Shown: positions 28,166 to 37,548 of the stretch, piece after piece | Layout: the number at the start of each line of letters is the position of its first letter | Position numbering within the stretch: the stretch's first letter is position 1 | Source: Chitinophagaceae bacterium | GTDB lineage: Bacteria; Bacteroidota; Bacteroidia; Chitinophagales; Chitinophagaceae | NCBI GenBank assembly: GCA_016702745.1 | Contig: JADJDJ010000001.1 | Coordinates: 124,001 to 188,000, forward strand | Length of the DNA: 64,000 nucleotides | Direction: 5' to 3' | The notes under the pieces: model-generated | Database searches by the model: none | The model's input: the letters and a program-made list of their open reading frames with translations, nothing else | What the model was told of the DNA's origin: nothing | Position numbers and translations under genes: made by a program

Positions 28166-30760
28166 ATGCTAAAAATGAGATTGATACTGCTGTTTCTCCT
28201 GTTTATGGGAACAGCAGCTTTCGCGCAGACGGATTCTACGGCAAAAAAAGACACATCCATTGTTGATGAATTAAAGGAAGGAGTATTGGACAATATTCCG
28301 GTCGTATCATTAGATGAAAATGACCTGGGAGATGGCGCCACACAGGGAGTATCTTCCCTGCTCACGGCCGGACGTGATCCATTTTATTCTGCTGCCCAAT
28401 TCAACTTCAGTGCTGTACGTTTCCGTATCCGGGGCTACGACAATGATCTCTTCAGTACATACATGAATGGTATCCCGATGGATAACCTGGACAATGGATT
28501 CACTCCATTCGGTTTATGGGGAGGACTCAACGATGTGATGCGAAACCGCGATATCTCCTGGGGACTTCGCCATAATACATTTGCCTTCGGTGATATCGGT
28601 AGCAATACCAATATTGATTCAAGAGCCAGCCGTCAAAGAGTACAAACCAGTATCGGATATGCAGCGTCCAACCGGAACTATAATAACCGATTGATGCTGA
28701 CCCATTCCACCGGTCTCAGTAAAAAAGGCTGGGCCTTTACTTTAAGCGGCAGCCGCCGCTGGGCCGAAGAAGGTTATGTGCCGGGTACTTTTTATAATGG
28801 CTATGCCTACTTTGTTGCCGCTGATAAACGCATCGGACAAAATCACCTGCTTTCGCTGACCGCATTTGGCGCTCCGACTGAAAACGGAAGACAGGGTGCA
28901 GCTGTTTCTGAAATGCTGGACCTGGCAGGTACCAATTATTATAATCCGAACTGGGGTTACCAGAACGGAGAAAAAAGAAATGCAAGTATCGGAAGAACAC
29001 ACCAGCCGGTGATTATTCTGACCCATGATTTTCGTTTGAATAATACCACCACCCTGACCACAGCCGCTGGTTTTTCATTTGGTAAACGCAGTGTAACAGC
29101 GCTGGACTGGTATAATTCAGCGGACCCAAGACCCGATTACTACCGCTACCTCCCCAGTTATACTTCAACCTGGGCCAGCAGCACCGATCCCGTTCAGGGA
29201 CAGATGTTATATGACCTGATGAAGAGTGATATCAATTACCGCCAGATCAACTGGCAAAGACTATATGATATTAACCGCGATAGTTATGCCACTATCAATG
29301 ATGTAAACGGAGTACCGGGCAATACTGTCAGCGCTCGCCGTTCCCGTTATATCATTGAAGAGCGGATCATCAATACACAGCGCTTCAATGCCAATTCGGT
29401 GATCAATACCAAGTTTGGAGAGAATATTGATTTTACTGCCGGCGCATCCTACCAGTTGCAGCGCAACCATTATTATAAAGAAATAGATGACCTGCTAGGC
29501 GGTGAATTTTATGTGAATGTGAACCAGTTTGCTGAAAGGGATTTTCCTGCTAATAATACAGTGAATCAGTTTGACCTGGATAATCCCAACCGCATCCTGA
29601 AGAAGGGTGATCAATTCGGTTATGATTATAATATCAATATCAGCCGGGCTGCAGCCTGGGCACAGGGTGTATTCAAGTTCGATAAAGTAGACTTCTTTCT
29701 GGCCGCTACCATTTCCCAAACAGAGTTCTACCGGGAAGGACATATCCGGAATGGTTTATTTCCCACTGATTCAAAAGGAGAGGGTATCCGCAATCAATTC
29801 ACCAACTATGGTGGTAAGGGTGGTGTAACTTATAAAATCGACGGCAGGAACTATGTGTTTGCCAACGCTTCTTACCAGACCCGTTCTCCCTATTTTGAAA
29901 ACGTATATGTTTCACCCCGCACCCGTAACGCACAACAGGCGAATCTGACAAGCGAAACAATCCAGACTGCTGAAGCAGGATATGTGATGAATGCCCCGAA
30001 ATTCAAAATCAGGCTGAGTGGTTATTATACCAAATTTGAAGATGGAATGGATGTGATGTCCTTTTATCATGATACCTATCAGAATTTTGTGAACTATGCG
30101 ATCAGTGGAATCGACAAACTTCATTTCGGCGGTGAGTTTGGTATCGAAGCCAAACTTTCTCCCACCATCACAGTGAATGCTGCGGCTGCATTGGGCCGGT
30201 ATTACTATGACAGCAAACAAAGTGCAGTGATTACCGTTGACAACAGTGCCTCCATTCTCGGACAGCAGATCATTTATGCAGAAAACTTCAAGGTTCCTTC
30301 CACCCCGATGGAAGCTTATAGTCTCGGGGTTTCTTACCGTTCCCCAAAATTCTGGTTCATCAGTCTGACCGGTAACTATTTTGATCAGTCCTATCAGAGC
30401 ATGAACCCGCTCCGCCGTACCTGGGATGCCCTCAAGTTTGTGGCTCCGGGAACAGCTGGTTACAATGAAATATTCAATCAGACAAAATTTGACCGCCAGT
30501 ATACGGTAGACTTTTTCGGAGGTTATTCCTGGAAACTGCCAAAGGACCTGGAAGTGAATAAGAAGCCCACTTACCTGGTATTTAATCTGGGTGTAAACAA
30601 TCTGCTGAATAATAAGGATATCGTAACCGGTGGTTTTGAGCAACTCCGTTATGATGCACAGGCGGCTACCACAGATCCGATTCAGGTAGGGAAGTTCCCG
30701 GCTAAATATTTCTATGCCTATGGACTTAATTTCTTTGCCAGCATCACTTTCCGATTCTAA
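28166..30760 (+). CDS. TonB-dependent outer-membrane receptor
   Basis: The 864-residue product has a signal peptide (MRLILLFLLFMGTAAFAQ). It then has a plug domain (about residues 45-150, with FRIRGYDNDLFSTYMNGIPMD and FGLWGGLNDVMR) and a long barrel of alternating aromatic strands. It ends in SITFRF, a normal outer-membrane C-terminus. It lacks the N-terminal carboxypeptidase-like domain and any SusD partner, so it is not a classic polysaccharide locus. Two DUF5689 lipoproteins follow in the same direction (spacing 31 and 37 bases). Substrate is unknown; the context hints at nucleic acid or its breakdown products. Confidence 0.92.
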   Translation: MLKMRLILLFLLFMGTAAFAQTDSTAKKDTSIVDELKEGVLDNIPVVSLDENDLGDGATQGVSSLLTAGRDPFYSAAQFNFSAVRFRIRGYDNDLFSTYMNGIPMDNLDNGFTPFGLWGGLNDVMRNRDISWGLRHNTFAFGDIGSNTNIDSRASRQRVQTSIGYAASNRNYNNRLMLTHSTGLSKKGWAFTLSGSRRWAEEGYVPGTFYNGYAYFVAADKRIGQNHLLSLTAFGAPTENGRQGAAVSEMLDLAGTNYYNPNWGYQNGEKRNASIGRTHQPVIILTHDFRLNNTTTLTTAAGFSFGKRSVTALDWYNSADPRPDYYRYLPSYTSTWASSTDPVQGQMLYDLMKSDINYRQINWQRLYDINRDSYATINDVNGVPGNTVSARRSRYIIEERIINTQRFNANSVINTKFGENIDFTAGASYQLQRNHYYKEIDDLLGGEFYVNVNQFAERDFPANNTVNQFDLDNPNRILKKGDQFGYDYNINISRAAAWAQGVFKFDKVDFFLAATISQTEFYREGHIRNGLFPTDSKGEGIRNQFTNYGGKGGVTYKIDGRNYVFANASYQTRSPYFENVYVSPRTRNAQQANLTSETIQTAEAGYVMNAPKFKIRLSGYYTKFEDGMDVMSFYHDTYQNFVNYAISGIDKLHFGGEFGIEAKLSPTITVNAAAALGRYYYDSKQSAVITVDNSASILGQQIIYAENFKVPSTPMEAYSLGVSYRSPKFWFISLTGNYFDQSYQSMNPLRRTWDALKFVAPGTAGYNEIFNQTKFDRQYTVDFFGGYSWKLPKDLEVNKKPTYLVFNLGVNNLLNNKDIVTGGFEQLRYDAQAATTDPIQVGKFPAKYFYAYGLNFFASITFRF

Positions 30761-30791
30761 AAAAAGAAAAGCACTGATAAAATATAAACTT

Positions 30792-31511
30792 ATGCGACTG
30801 ATGAAATTTTACAGCACTCCGTTCACTGCCCTGCTACTGATGCTGGCGGTGATGAATGCTTCCTGCGATAAACAGCCTATTGGCCCCGAGGGTCCAGATC
30901 CATTAGGTCCTGGTGATTACATGACTTTTGCTGCCTTCAGGGCCCTGTACCCTGGCAGCGGAGATTTTCCGATCCCGACAGGTACCAAAAGAATCAGGGG
31001 TACAGTGATCTCGAATAATATCAATGAAGCAAGTGGCGTATATCGTTTGCAGGATGAGAGTGGTGCCGGTATTTACCTTTTTACAGTGATCGGTTCTCCC
31101 ATTTACCCGATGGGTTCTGTGCTTGAAATTGATGCGACCAGCGGTGGTAAACTCACTTTGTACAACGGAGACCTGGAGCTGATGAGTGTACCGCAGGCAA
31201 ATATTGTACAAACCAGTGGTGCAATAACCATATCTCCCCGGGTTGCAACAGTGGCTGAAATAGTGACCAATAAAAACACCTGGGCATCCACCCTGGTAAA
31301 AATCAATAATGTTACATCCATTACCCAGGCTTCTTCCAATAGTACCGGGGTAACTTATAATGTTACAGATGCAACGGGCACTTTATCCATGTTTGTGCGT
31401 ACGGTTTCCGGTATTACCGTCAATCTTTCCGGAACATCGGTTACGGGTTATGTTTCCATATTTAATACCACCACACAGGTGGGAATAAGGACGGCTGCTG
31501 ATATCCAGTAA
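30792..31511 (+). CDS. DUF5689 lipoprotein
   Basis: The lipobox Cys is residue 25 (LAVMNASC), using ATG 30792; the earlier in-frame ATG at 30714 lies inside the receptor gene. The domain is OB-fold-like, with IRGTVISNNINEASGVYRLQ, DESGAGIYLF and LEIDATSGGKLTLYNGDLEL. This resembles the OB-fold part of large secreted nucleases such as ExeM and YhcR (from memory). It sits between the TonB receptor and a second DUF5689 protein, and is probably surface-exposed. Nucleic acid binding is an inference from the fold. Confidence 0.85.
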   Translation: MRLMKFYSTPFTALLLMLAVMNASCDKQPIGPEGPDPLGPGDYMTFAAFRALYPGSGDFPIPTGTKRIRGTVISNNINEASGVYRLQDESGAGIYLFTVIGSPIYPMGSVLEIDATSGGKLTLYNGDLELMSVPQANIVQTSGAITISPRVATVAEIVTNKNTWASTLVKINNVTSITQASSNSTGVTYNVTDATGTLSMFVRTVSGITVNLSGTSVTGYVSIFNTTTQVGIRTAADIQ

Positions 31512-31548
31512 GCTTTTGAAATTAATTAAGAACCTGAAATAAAGAATT

Positions 31549-33048
31549 ATGAAATATATGTTCAACAGGAAAAACGGATTCATGGCACTGGTTCTCACAG
31601 TGATGATTGCCGGCTGTCAGAAAAAATATACAGATCCACCACTGATGGGTGCGCCGGATGTGGTGGCCAATATATCGATCAAGGATGTAAAAGCGCGTTA
31701 TACCTCAGGTAATCCCGTAGCCATCACTGATGATGTAATCATTGAAGGAGTGGTTTCCTGCGATGATAAGAGCGGAAACTATTACCAGCAGATTGCGCTC
31801 CAGGATTCCACTGGTGGAGTGCTGCTTCGTTTGGCCGGAAATAACCACTATAATAATTATCCGGTTGGCAGAAAGATTTATGTAAAACTGAAAGGCCTTT
31901 ATCTGGGTCAGTATAATGGTACGCTGCAATTTGGCGGCGGAGTGGATACACCCTTTATCAGTCAGGGTGGTGTGACCCTGCTGGCTACCAATCTGCAGGA
32001 TCAGCATATTATCAAGGGTGCATTGAATCAGCCCCTGGTGCCTAAAGTGGTAACCGTATCACAGCTGAGTACAACCCTTCAGGATCCTTATGTCAGTACC
32101 TTGATCAAACTGGTTGGATATGAATTTACCTCTGGTGACCGGGCGAAGAACTATGCGGATGACAATGGATCCGGCAACAGACTGATCCAGGATTGTTCGG
32201 CTTTGTCTTCTAACCGGATTACTTTACGCACCAGTAACTATTGCAATTTCGCTACCCTCCCTGTTGCTCAGGGTAATGGCGAAATCATTGCCGTGTATTC
32301 CTATTTTGGTTCCACCAAGCAGTTAACTATCCGGGATACTACAGATGTTAGATTTTACAGCCCGCGTTGCCCTACAGCAACTGGCGATGGACAAATCAAC
32401 CTGGGTACTACTTCTCCATTCAATATCAATTTCGATAACCTGGGTACAGCCGGTCTTCCTGTTGGTGTATATGTAAAACAGGATGCTTCTAATTCATATA
32501 TCGGAAATGAGGGATCAGTGTACCAGAATAATTTCAATGGTGCTACGGCCTGGAATCAAACCAGTCTGGGCTTTAAGAATTTTGCCTCCGCTACAGGACT
32601 CGTTTCTACAACATCTTCCGCAGCCCAGTCCACTGCTACCAACAGGGCATTGGGTGTAAGACAAACCGGTACGGCCGGAAGCGGTGGGGATCCCGGTGCT
32701 GCATTTGCCTTCCTGTTGTCCAATACAACCGGTAAGAGCAACCTGCAACTGGAATTCAAATTACAATCCCTGGATGCACCGGTTTCAGCCGGAAGAACCA
32801 CCACCTGGAGAGTGGATTATGGTACCGGACTGAATCCTGCTTTTTTCTCAACGGTTACTACCAGTCCTGCTTTACTTCAAACTATCAATGGCAGTTTTCT
32901 TAATAATACTGTTACCGTGAATTTCGGCAGTCTGCTGAATAATATTACTCAGCCGGTTTGGATCAGGATCGTCACATTGACCAGTACCTCCGGTGGAGGT
33001 AACAGACCTTCAACAGGTATTGATGATGTGAAGTTTACCTGGAATTAA
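31549..33048 (+). CDS. DUF5689 lipoprotein with C-terminal beta-sandwich domain
   Basis: The lipobox Cys is residue 23 (LTVMIAGC). An OB-fold-like DUF5689 domain follows (about residues 40-275, with EGVVSCDDKSGNYYQQIALQ and RKIYVKLKGLYLGQYNGTLQ). The C-terminal half (about 280-499) looks like a jelly-roll or choice-of-anchor domain rich in T, S, G and N. It ends GIDDVKFTWN, a typical closing strand of such domains. The gene follows the first DUF5689 gene by 37 bases, so they share a transcript with the receptor. Partner or ligand is unknown. Confidence 0.85.
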   Translation: MKYMFNRKNGFMALVLTVMIAGCQKKYTDPPLMGAPDVVANISIKDVKARYTSGNPVAITDDVIIEGVVSCDDKSGNYYQQIALQDSTGGVLLRLAGNNHYNNYPVGRKIYVKLKGLYLGQYNGTLQFGGGVDTPFISQGGVTLLATNLQDQHIIKGALNQPLVPKVVTVSQLSTTLQDPYVSTLIKLVGYEFTSGDRAKNYADDNGSGNRLIQDCSALSSNRITLRTSNYCNFATLPVAQGNGEIIAVYSYFGSTKQLTIRDTTDVRFYSPRCPTATGDGQINLGTTSPFNINFDNLGTAGLPVGVYVKQDASNSYIGNEGSVYQNNFNGATAWNQTSLGFKNFASATGLVSTTSSAAQSTATNRALGVRQTGTAGSGGDPGAAFAFLLSNTTGKSNLQLEFKLQSLDAPVSAGRTTTWRVDYGTGLNPAFFSTVTTSPALLQTINGSFLNNTVTVNFGSLLNNITQPVWIRIVTLTSTSGGGNRPSTGIDDVKFTWN

Positions 33049-33113
33049 AAGAAATAACAGCCATTTGTCTGAATAGAAGAGATGGCTTAATATTTATGAT
33101 AATATAAACAAGT

Positions 33114-36100
33114 ATGAAAAAAGTCATTACGTTAGTTGCACTGGTTATGCTGGTGATATCGTCAAAAGCTCAACTTTTAGTGCATGAACCATTCAACTAT
33201 ACACCGGATCCGGTATTGGGTCTCTGGACACAGAGTACTGCTACCTGGCTCCGTATTAACTCAGGGGATTCTGTGTTAGTTACATCTGGAAATCTTTCAT
33301 ATCCAGGGCTTCCCGCTTCTGCTGGAAATAAAGTCTCTTTTGATGCTAATGGAAGTGATTATTATCGTGTAGTAACAGGGTCACCAGTTACTTCAGGTTC
33401 TGTTTACTACTCTTTTATATTAAATGTTTCTTCATTGGGTGGATTGGCAACGACCGGAGGATATTTTACCAGCCTGATTCAAGGAGCATCAACGACAAGT
33501 TACGGAGCATCCATCTGGACAAGACTTAGCAGTACAGCCGGTAAATACAATATTGGAATTTCAACCAGGAGTAATTCTGCTGTAACATGGTTGTCAACCA
33601 ATTTTGACCCAGCCACAGCTTATTTTGTAGTAGGGGCATATGATATTGTTACTGGTACTGCTAATGATGTAGCAAGAATTTGGGTTAATACACCGGCAAT
33701 AGGCGGAGCAGAGCCCGCTGCAGATGCAACCAGTGTTGCCGGGACCGACTTATCCGCCAGCGGAATTGATAAGGTTTTATTGCGTCAGGATGCGGCAGCA
33801 ACAACTCCTTTCATTGATTTTGATGAACTGAGAGCGGGAACTACCTGGCAGTCTGTAACTCCCTCTGGAGTTGTGCCGGTAATTACAACTTCCACATTAA
33901 CCGGATTCGGTAATGTTTGTATCAATACCTCCGCAGGACCTAACTCATTTACAATCTCAGGTACCAACCTGACCACGGCTGATGTAACTGTAGCCGCCCT
34001 TCCCGGATTTACTTATTCCACCAGTGCTGGTGGAACCTATAATACTTCTCTCAGTTTAACGCAACCTGGTGGAACTTATAGCCAGGAAATCTTTGTACGA
34101 TTCGATCCCACTGCCGTGCAATCATACAACGGAAATATTGCCGTTGCTGGCGGTGGTGTAACGGTTCCTGTAAACATAGCTGCCACTGGTGCAGGGGTCA
34201 ATACCATTGCATCAGTAACCACCGGTACTGCCACGGCGATTACCCAGACTACCGCAACGGCAGAAGGTACTATTACAGCTATTGGTTGTTCTGCCATCAC
34301 AGCTTATGGGATAGAATACAGTACCACCCTTGGTTTCACACCCGGAACCGGTACACAGGTGCCTTCTTCAAACCTGAGTGGCGGAATTTTTACATCTGCC
34401 TTAGCAGGGCTCATTGCCAATACTCCTTATTATTACAGAGCCTATGCCACGAATAATGGTGGTACAGCCTATGGACCGGAGCAAACCTTTACAACATTAG
34501 CCGCAGCCGTTCCAACACTTACTGCCGGTACACTTGCTGATTTCGGAAATGTTTGTATTGTCCTGGGTGCTGGTCCCAACTCATTTACTATCACAGGTAC
34601 CGACCTGACCAATGCAGATGTTACCGTGAGTGCATTGACCGGATTTAGTTTTTCAACCAGCGCAGGAGGCCCATTCACAACTTCATTGAGTATACCACAA
34701 TCCGGTGGTGCCTTTTCTCAGGAAATATTTGTGCTCTTCATACCAACCGCAGTCCAGTCATACAATGGAAATATTGTAGTAGGCGGCGGCGGGGCTGCGT
34801 CCATTAATGTGGCAGCAACCGGTTCCGGAGTTAATACAACCCCAACCGTAACTACCGGTGGTGCCAGCAGCCTGACAACTGTTTCTGCAACAGCGGCAGG
34901 TTTGATTAGTAATACGGGATGTTCCTCCCTCACCGGTTATGGTATTGAGTACAGCACTACCGCTGGTTTTGTGAATGGTACCGGTACACAAGTACCCTCT
35001 TCCAATCTCAGCAGCGGCAACTTTACTTCGAATCTGACCGGACTTGCTCCGAATACACCTTACTATTATAAGGCCTATGCCACTAATGACGGCGGTACTG
35101 CCTATGGTAATGAGGAAACTTTCACCACACTGGCGCTGACCCCAACACTGAATGCAACAGCCCTGGCAGCTTTTGGTAATATTTGTATCAATACCACTGC
35201 TGGCCCCAATAGCTTTACGATTAATGGATCTGCGCTTGCAGCAGGTGATGTTACGGTGGGCCCGCTGGCAGGATTTAGTTTCTCCACTACATCCGGTGGA
35301 ACTTATAGTACCACACTGAATATTACACAACCGGGCGGAACCTTTGCCCAGGATATATTTGTGACATTCACTCCGACAGCCGTTCAGTCTTATGACGGAA
35401 ATATACCTGTTAGCGGAGGTGGGGCAACAGCCATTACTGTTCCCGCATCAGGTTCGGGTATCAATACGGCACCCGCTGTTGTTACAGGTGCTGCATCAGC
35501 TATTACAGCGATATCTGCTACGGCTGCCGGTACGATCAGTAATACCGGTTGTTCTGCGATAACTGTATATGGTATCGAATTCAGTACGGTCAATGGTTTT
35601 GCGAATGGAAGCGGAACGCAGGTAGCTTCTTCAAATATCTCCGGGGGAAATTATACTTCAGCATTAACCGGTCTGATCCCTTCCACTACTTATTATTATA
35701 AAGCCTATGCTACCAATGCAGGCGGTACCACCTGGGGCAGCCAGCAATCTTTTGTTACGGCTACTCCTGTCATCAGTGCAACTACACTCACCGCTTTTGG
35801 GAATGTCTGCCTGAATACGGTAGCAGGGCCTAATTCATTCACAATTACCGGAACCAATCTTACTACGGCCAACGTAACCGTAGCTGCCCTTGCCGGTTAT
35901 ACTTATTCCACAACCTCTAACGGTTCCTATACAAGCACTTTAAGTTTCACACAACCGGGTGGGGCATTCAGTCAGCAGGTATTTGTCCGCTTTACACCTG
36001 TTGCCGTTCAGTCCTACAATGGTAATATTGCCATTGCAGGTGGCGGCGCGGCTTCAGTGAATGTGGCAGCAGCAGGTGCCGGTGTGAATACAACTGCTAC

Positions 36101-37280
36101 TGTTACATCGGGTGCAGCCACTGCAGTAACCCAAACCACGGCTACTGTGGCGGGGTCAATTACTGCTATAGGATGTTCTGCAGTTACTGCCTATGGAATA
36201 GAGTACAGCCTCACGAACAATTTTACACCGGGTTCAGGCACACAGGCCGGATCTTCCAACCTGTCAGGGGGTAACTTTAGTTCAGCATTGGCCGGACTGA
36301 TTCCCAGCACTACTTATTATTACAGGGCCTATGCCACCAATGCAGGTGGTACGGTATATGGCAACCAATTGAGCTTTACAACGGCTACACCGGTATTGAG
36401 TGCAACTGCACTCACGGCATTTGGTACGGCTTGTATTAATACCAGCACAAATCCGAATTCCTTTACGATCACCGGGGTAGGACTTACTAACGCCAATGTA
36501 AATGTAGGTCCGCTTACAGGTTACAGTTTTGCTACTACAAGTGGTGGAACTTATAGCGCTTCACTGGCGCTCACACAACCGGGTGGCCCTTTTAGCCAGA
36601 CTGTTTTTGTTAAGTTTAATCCAACAGCGGTACAAGTCTATAATGGAAATATACCTGTTACAGGCGGAGGTGCATCAGGCATCAATGTGGCTGCTTCAGG
36701 AACAGGGGTCAATACCATTGCCACTGTGGCCACCGGCGCTTCCGGTAACCTGACCAATCATTCGGCTGTACTGGCTGGTTCCATTACAGATATTGGTTGC
36801 TCTGCGGTTACAGCCTATGGTATTGAGTACAGCGGTATCAACGGGTTCCCTGGTGGAATTGGTACGAAGGTTCCATCTGCCAATCTTGCCGGCGCCAATT
36901 TCAGTTCTTCATTGAATGGCCTGGTTCAGGGAGCCACTTACTATTACAGAGCCTATGCTACCAATAATGGCGGTACCGCTTATGGCCCGCTGCAGTCCTT
37001 TACCGTTCCGGCCATCAAGCAAGGGTTCCATCTTTATCCAAACCCTGTTGTCAGAGGAACCAATATCAGGATCACAGCTGATCAGCTCAAGCCTGGATTT
37101 TATGCCCTTGTATTCTTTGACGGATCTGGAAAGAAAGTGTACCAGCATAATATCAATATACAGGTGAACTTCATCAACCAGGAGTTCAGGGTACCGGGTT
37201 ACCTGCAAACAGGAATTTACCGCATATCACTGGTGGATTTTGAGAAGGTTATCAGTGACCTGACGATTATGATTCAATAA
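33114..37280 (+). CDS. T9SS-secreted protein with five tandem ~209-residue repeats
   Basis: The 1,388-residue product has a signal peptide (MKKVITLVALVMLVISSKAQ). An N-terminal beta-sandwich domain spans about residues 20-250. Five repeats begin near residues 265, 477, 687, 895 and 1103. Each repeat has two parts. The first is Ig-like (GPNSFTITG, PTAVQSYNGNI, GVNT). The second is fibronectin-III-like (TAYGIEYS, YYYRAYATNNGGTAYG). The end is a type A T9SS sorting domain (GFHLYPNPVVRGT to the C-terminus). It is therefore exported through the outer membrane and anchored or released at the surface. It follows the DUF5689 genes in the same direction after 65 bases and is likely part of the same exported locus. 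Confidence 0.93.
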   Translation: MKKVITLVALVMLVISSKAQLLVHEPFNYTPDPVLGLWTQSTATWLRINSGDSVLVTSGNLSYPGLPASAGNKVSFDANGSDYYRVVTGSPVTSGSVYYSFILNVSSLGGLATTGGYFTSLIQGASTTSYGASIWTRLSSTAGKYNIGISTRSNSAVTWLSTNFDPATAYFVVGAYDIVTGTANDVARIWVNTPAIGGAEPAADATSVAGTDLSASGIDKVLLRQDAAATTPFIDFDELRAGTTWQSVTPSGVVPVITTSTLTGFGNVCINTSAGPNSFTISGTNLTTADVTVAALPGFTYSTSAGGTYNTSLSLTQPGGTYSQEIFVRFDPTAVQSYNGNIAVAGGGVTVPVNIAATGAGVNTIASVTTGTATAITQTTATAEGTITAIGCSAITAYGIEYSTTLGFTPGTGTQVPSSNLSGGIFTSALAGLIANTPYYYRAYATNNGGTAYGPEQTFTTLAAAVPTLTAGTLADFGNVCIVLGAGPNSFTITGTDLTNADVTVSALTGFSFSTSAGGPFTTSLSIPQSGGAFSQEIFVLFIPTAVQSYNGNIVVGGGGAASINVAATGSGVNTTPTVTTGGASSLTTVSATAAGLISNTGCSSLTGYGIEYSTTAGFVNGTGTQVPSSNLSSGNFTSNLTGLAPNTPYYYKAYATNDGGTAYGNEETFTTLALTPTLNATALAAFGNICINTTAGPNSFTINGSALAAGDVTVGPLAGFSFSTTSGGTYSTTLNITQPGGTFAQDIFVTFTPTAVQSYDGNIPVSGGGATAITVPASGSGINTAPAVVTGAASAITAISATAAGTISNTGCSAITVYGIEFSTVNGFANGSGTQVASSNISGGNYTSALTGLIPSTTYYYKAYATNAGGTTWGSQQSFVTATPVISATTLTAFGNVCLNTVAGPNSFTITGTNLTTANVTVAALAGYTYSTTSNGSYTSTLSFTQPGGAFSQQVFVRFTPVAVQSYNGNIAIAGGGAASVNVAAAGAGVNTTATVTSGAATAVTQTTATVAGSITAIGCSAVTAYGIEYSLTNNFTPGSGTQAGSSNLSGGNFSSALAGLIPSTTYYYRAYATNAGGTVYGNQLSFTTATPVLSATALTAFGTACINTSTNPNSFTITGVGLTNANVNVGPLTGYSFATTSGGTYSASLALTQPGGPFSQTVFVKFNPTAVQVYNGNIPVTGGGASGINVAASGTGVNTIATVATGASGNLTNHSAVLAGSITDIGCSAVTAYGIEYSGINGFPGGIGTKVPSANLAGANFSSSLNGLVQGATYYYRAYATNNGGTAYGPLQSFTVPAIKQGFHLYPNPVVRGTNIRITADQLKPGFYALVFFDGSGKKVYQHNINIQVNFINQEFRVPGYLQTGIYRISLVDFEKVISDLTIMIQ

Positions 37281-37291
37281 TAACCGAAAGT

Positions 37292-37329
37292 GACCGTGTC
37301 TGACGTCTCAAAGAGCGTCTGACACGGTC
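37292..37329. terminator. Hairpin after the T9SS repeat protein
   Basis: GACCGTGTCTGACG (37292-37305) pairs with CGTCTGACACGGTC (37316-37329) at 13 of 14 positions, 12 bases past the stop codon. There is no T run, so it may protect or end the transcript by another route. The right arm resembles the short repeats that follow. Confidence 0.5.
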
Positions 37330-37330
37330 G

Positions 37331-37548
37331 TGACAAGGTCAAAAGCGCCTGACAGAGTCAAATTTTCCTTAACTAAAATCGGATGCTGACTATTTTACTG
37401 GTGGATCACGGTCAAAACCGCTGCCACGGTCAAAAAAAAGGTCAAAGGCGTCTGCCACGGTCACAACCGCTGACACGGTCAAAAGCGTCTGACAGAGTCA
37501 AATTTTCCTTAGCTAAAATCGGATGCTGACTATTTTACTGGTGGATCA
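37331..37548. repeat. Degenerate short repeats and a 78-bp direct repeat
   Basis: A 78-bp sequence at 37331-37408 recurs at 37471-37548 with three mismatches. The second copy covers the last codons of the convergent nuclease gene (IHQ and stop), so the first copy is a duplicate of that 3' end. Between them are four degenerate units of the form CGGTCAAAAGCGTCTGACA, 18-30 bases apart. The structure looks like slippage or tandem duplication, not a CRISPR array. Confidence 0.75.

Noticed and set aside
29912..30643. Minus-strand frame of 243 codons inside the TonB receptor
   Set aside because: It is a shadow of the barrel coding strand; no signal, domain or start context supports it.
34758..35330. 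Minus-strand frame of 190 codons with many Cys, Gly and Ile
   Set aside because: It is the reverse of the repeated T9SS protein; its apparent repeats come from that gene.
37331..37548. CRISPR array
   Set aside because: Units are degenerate, spaced unevenly at 18-30 bases, have no unique spacers, and there are no cas genes.
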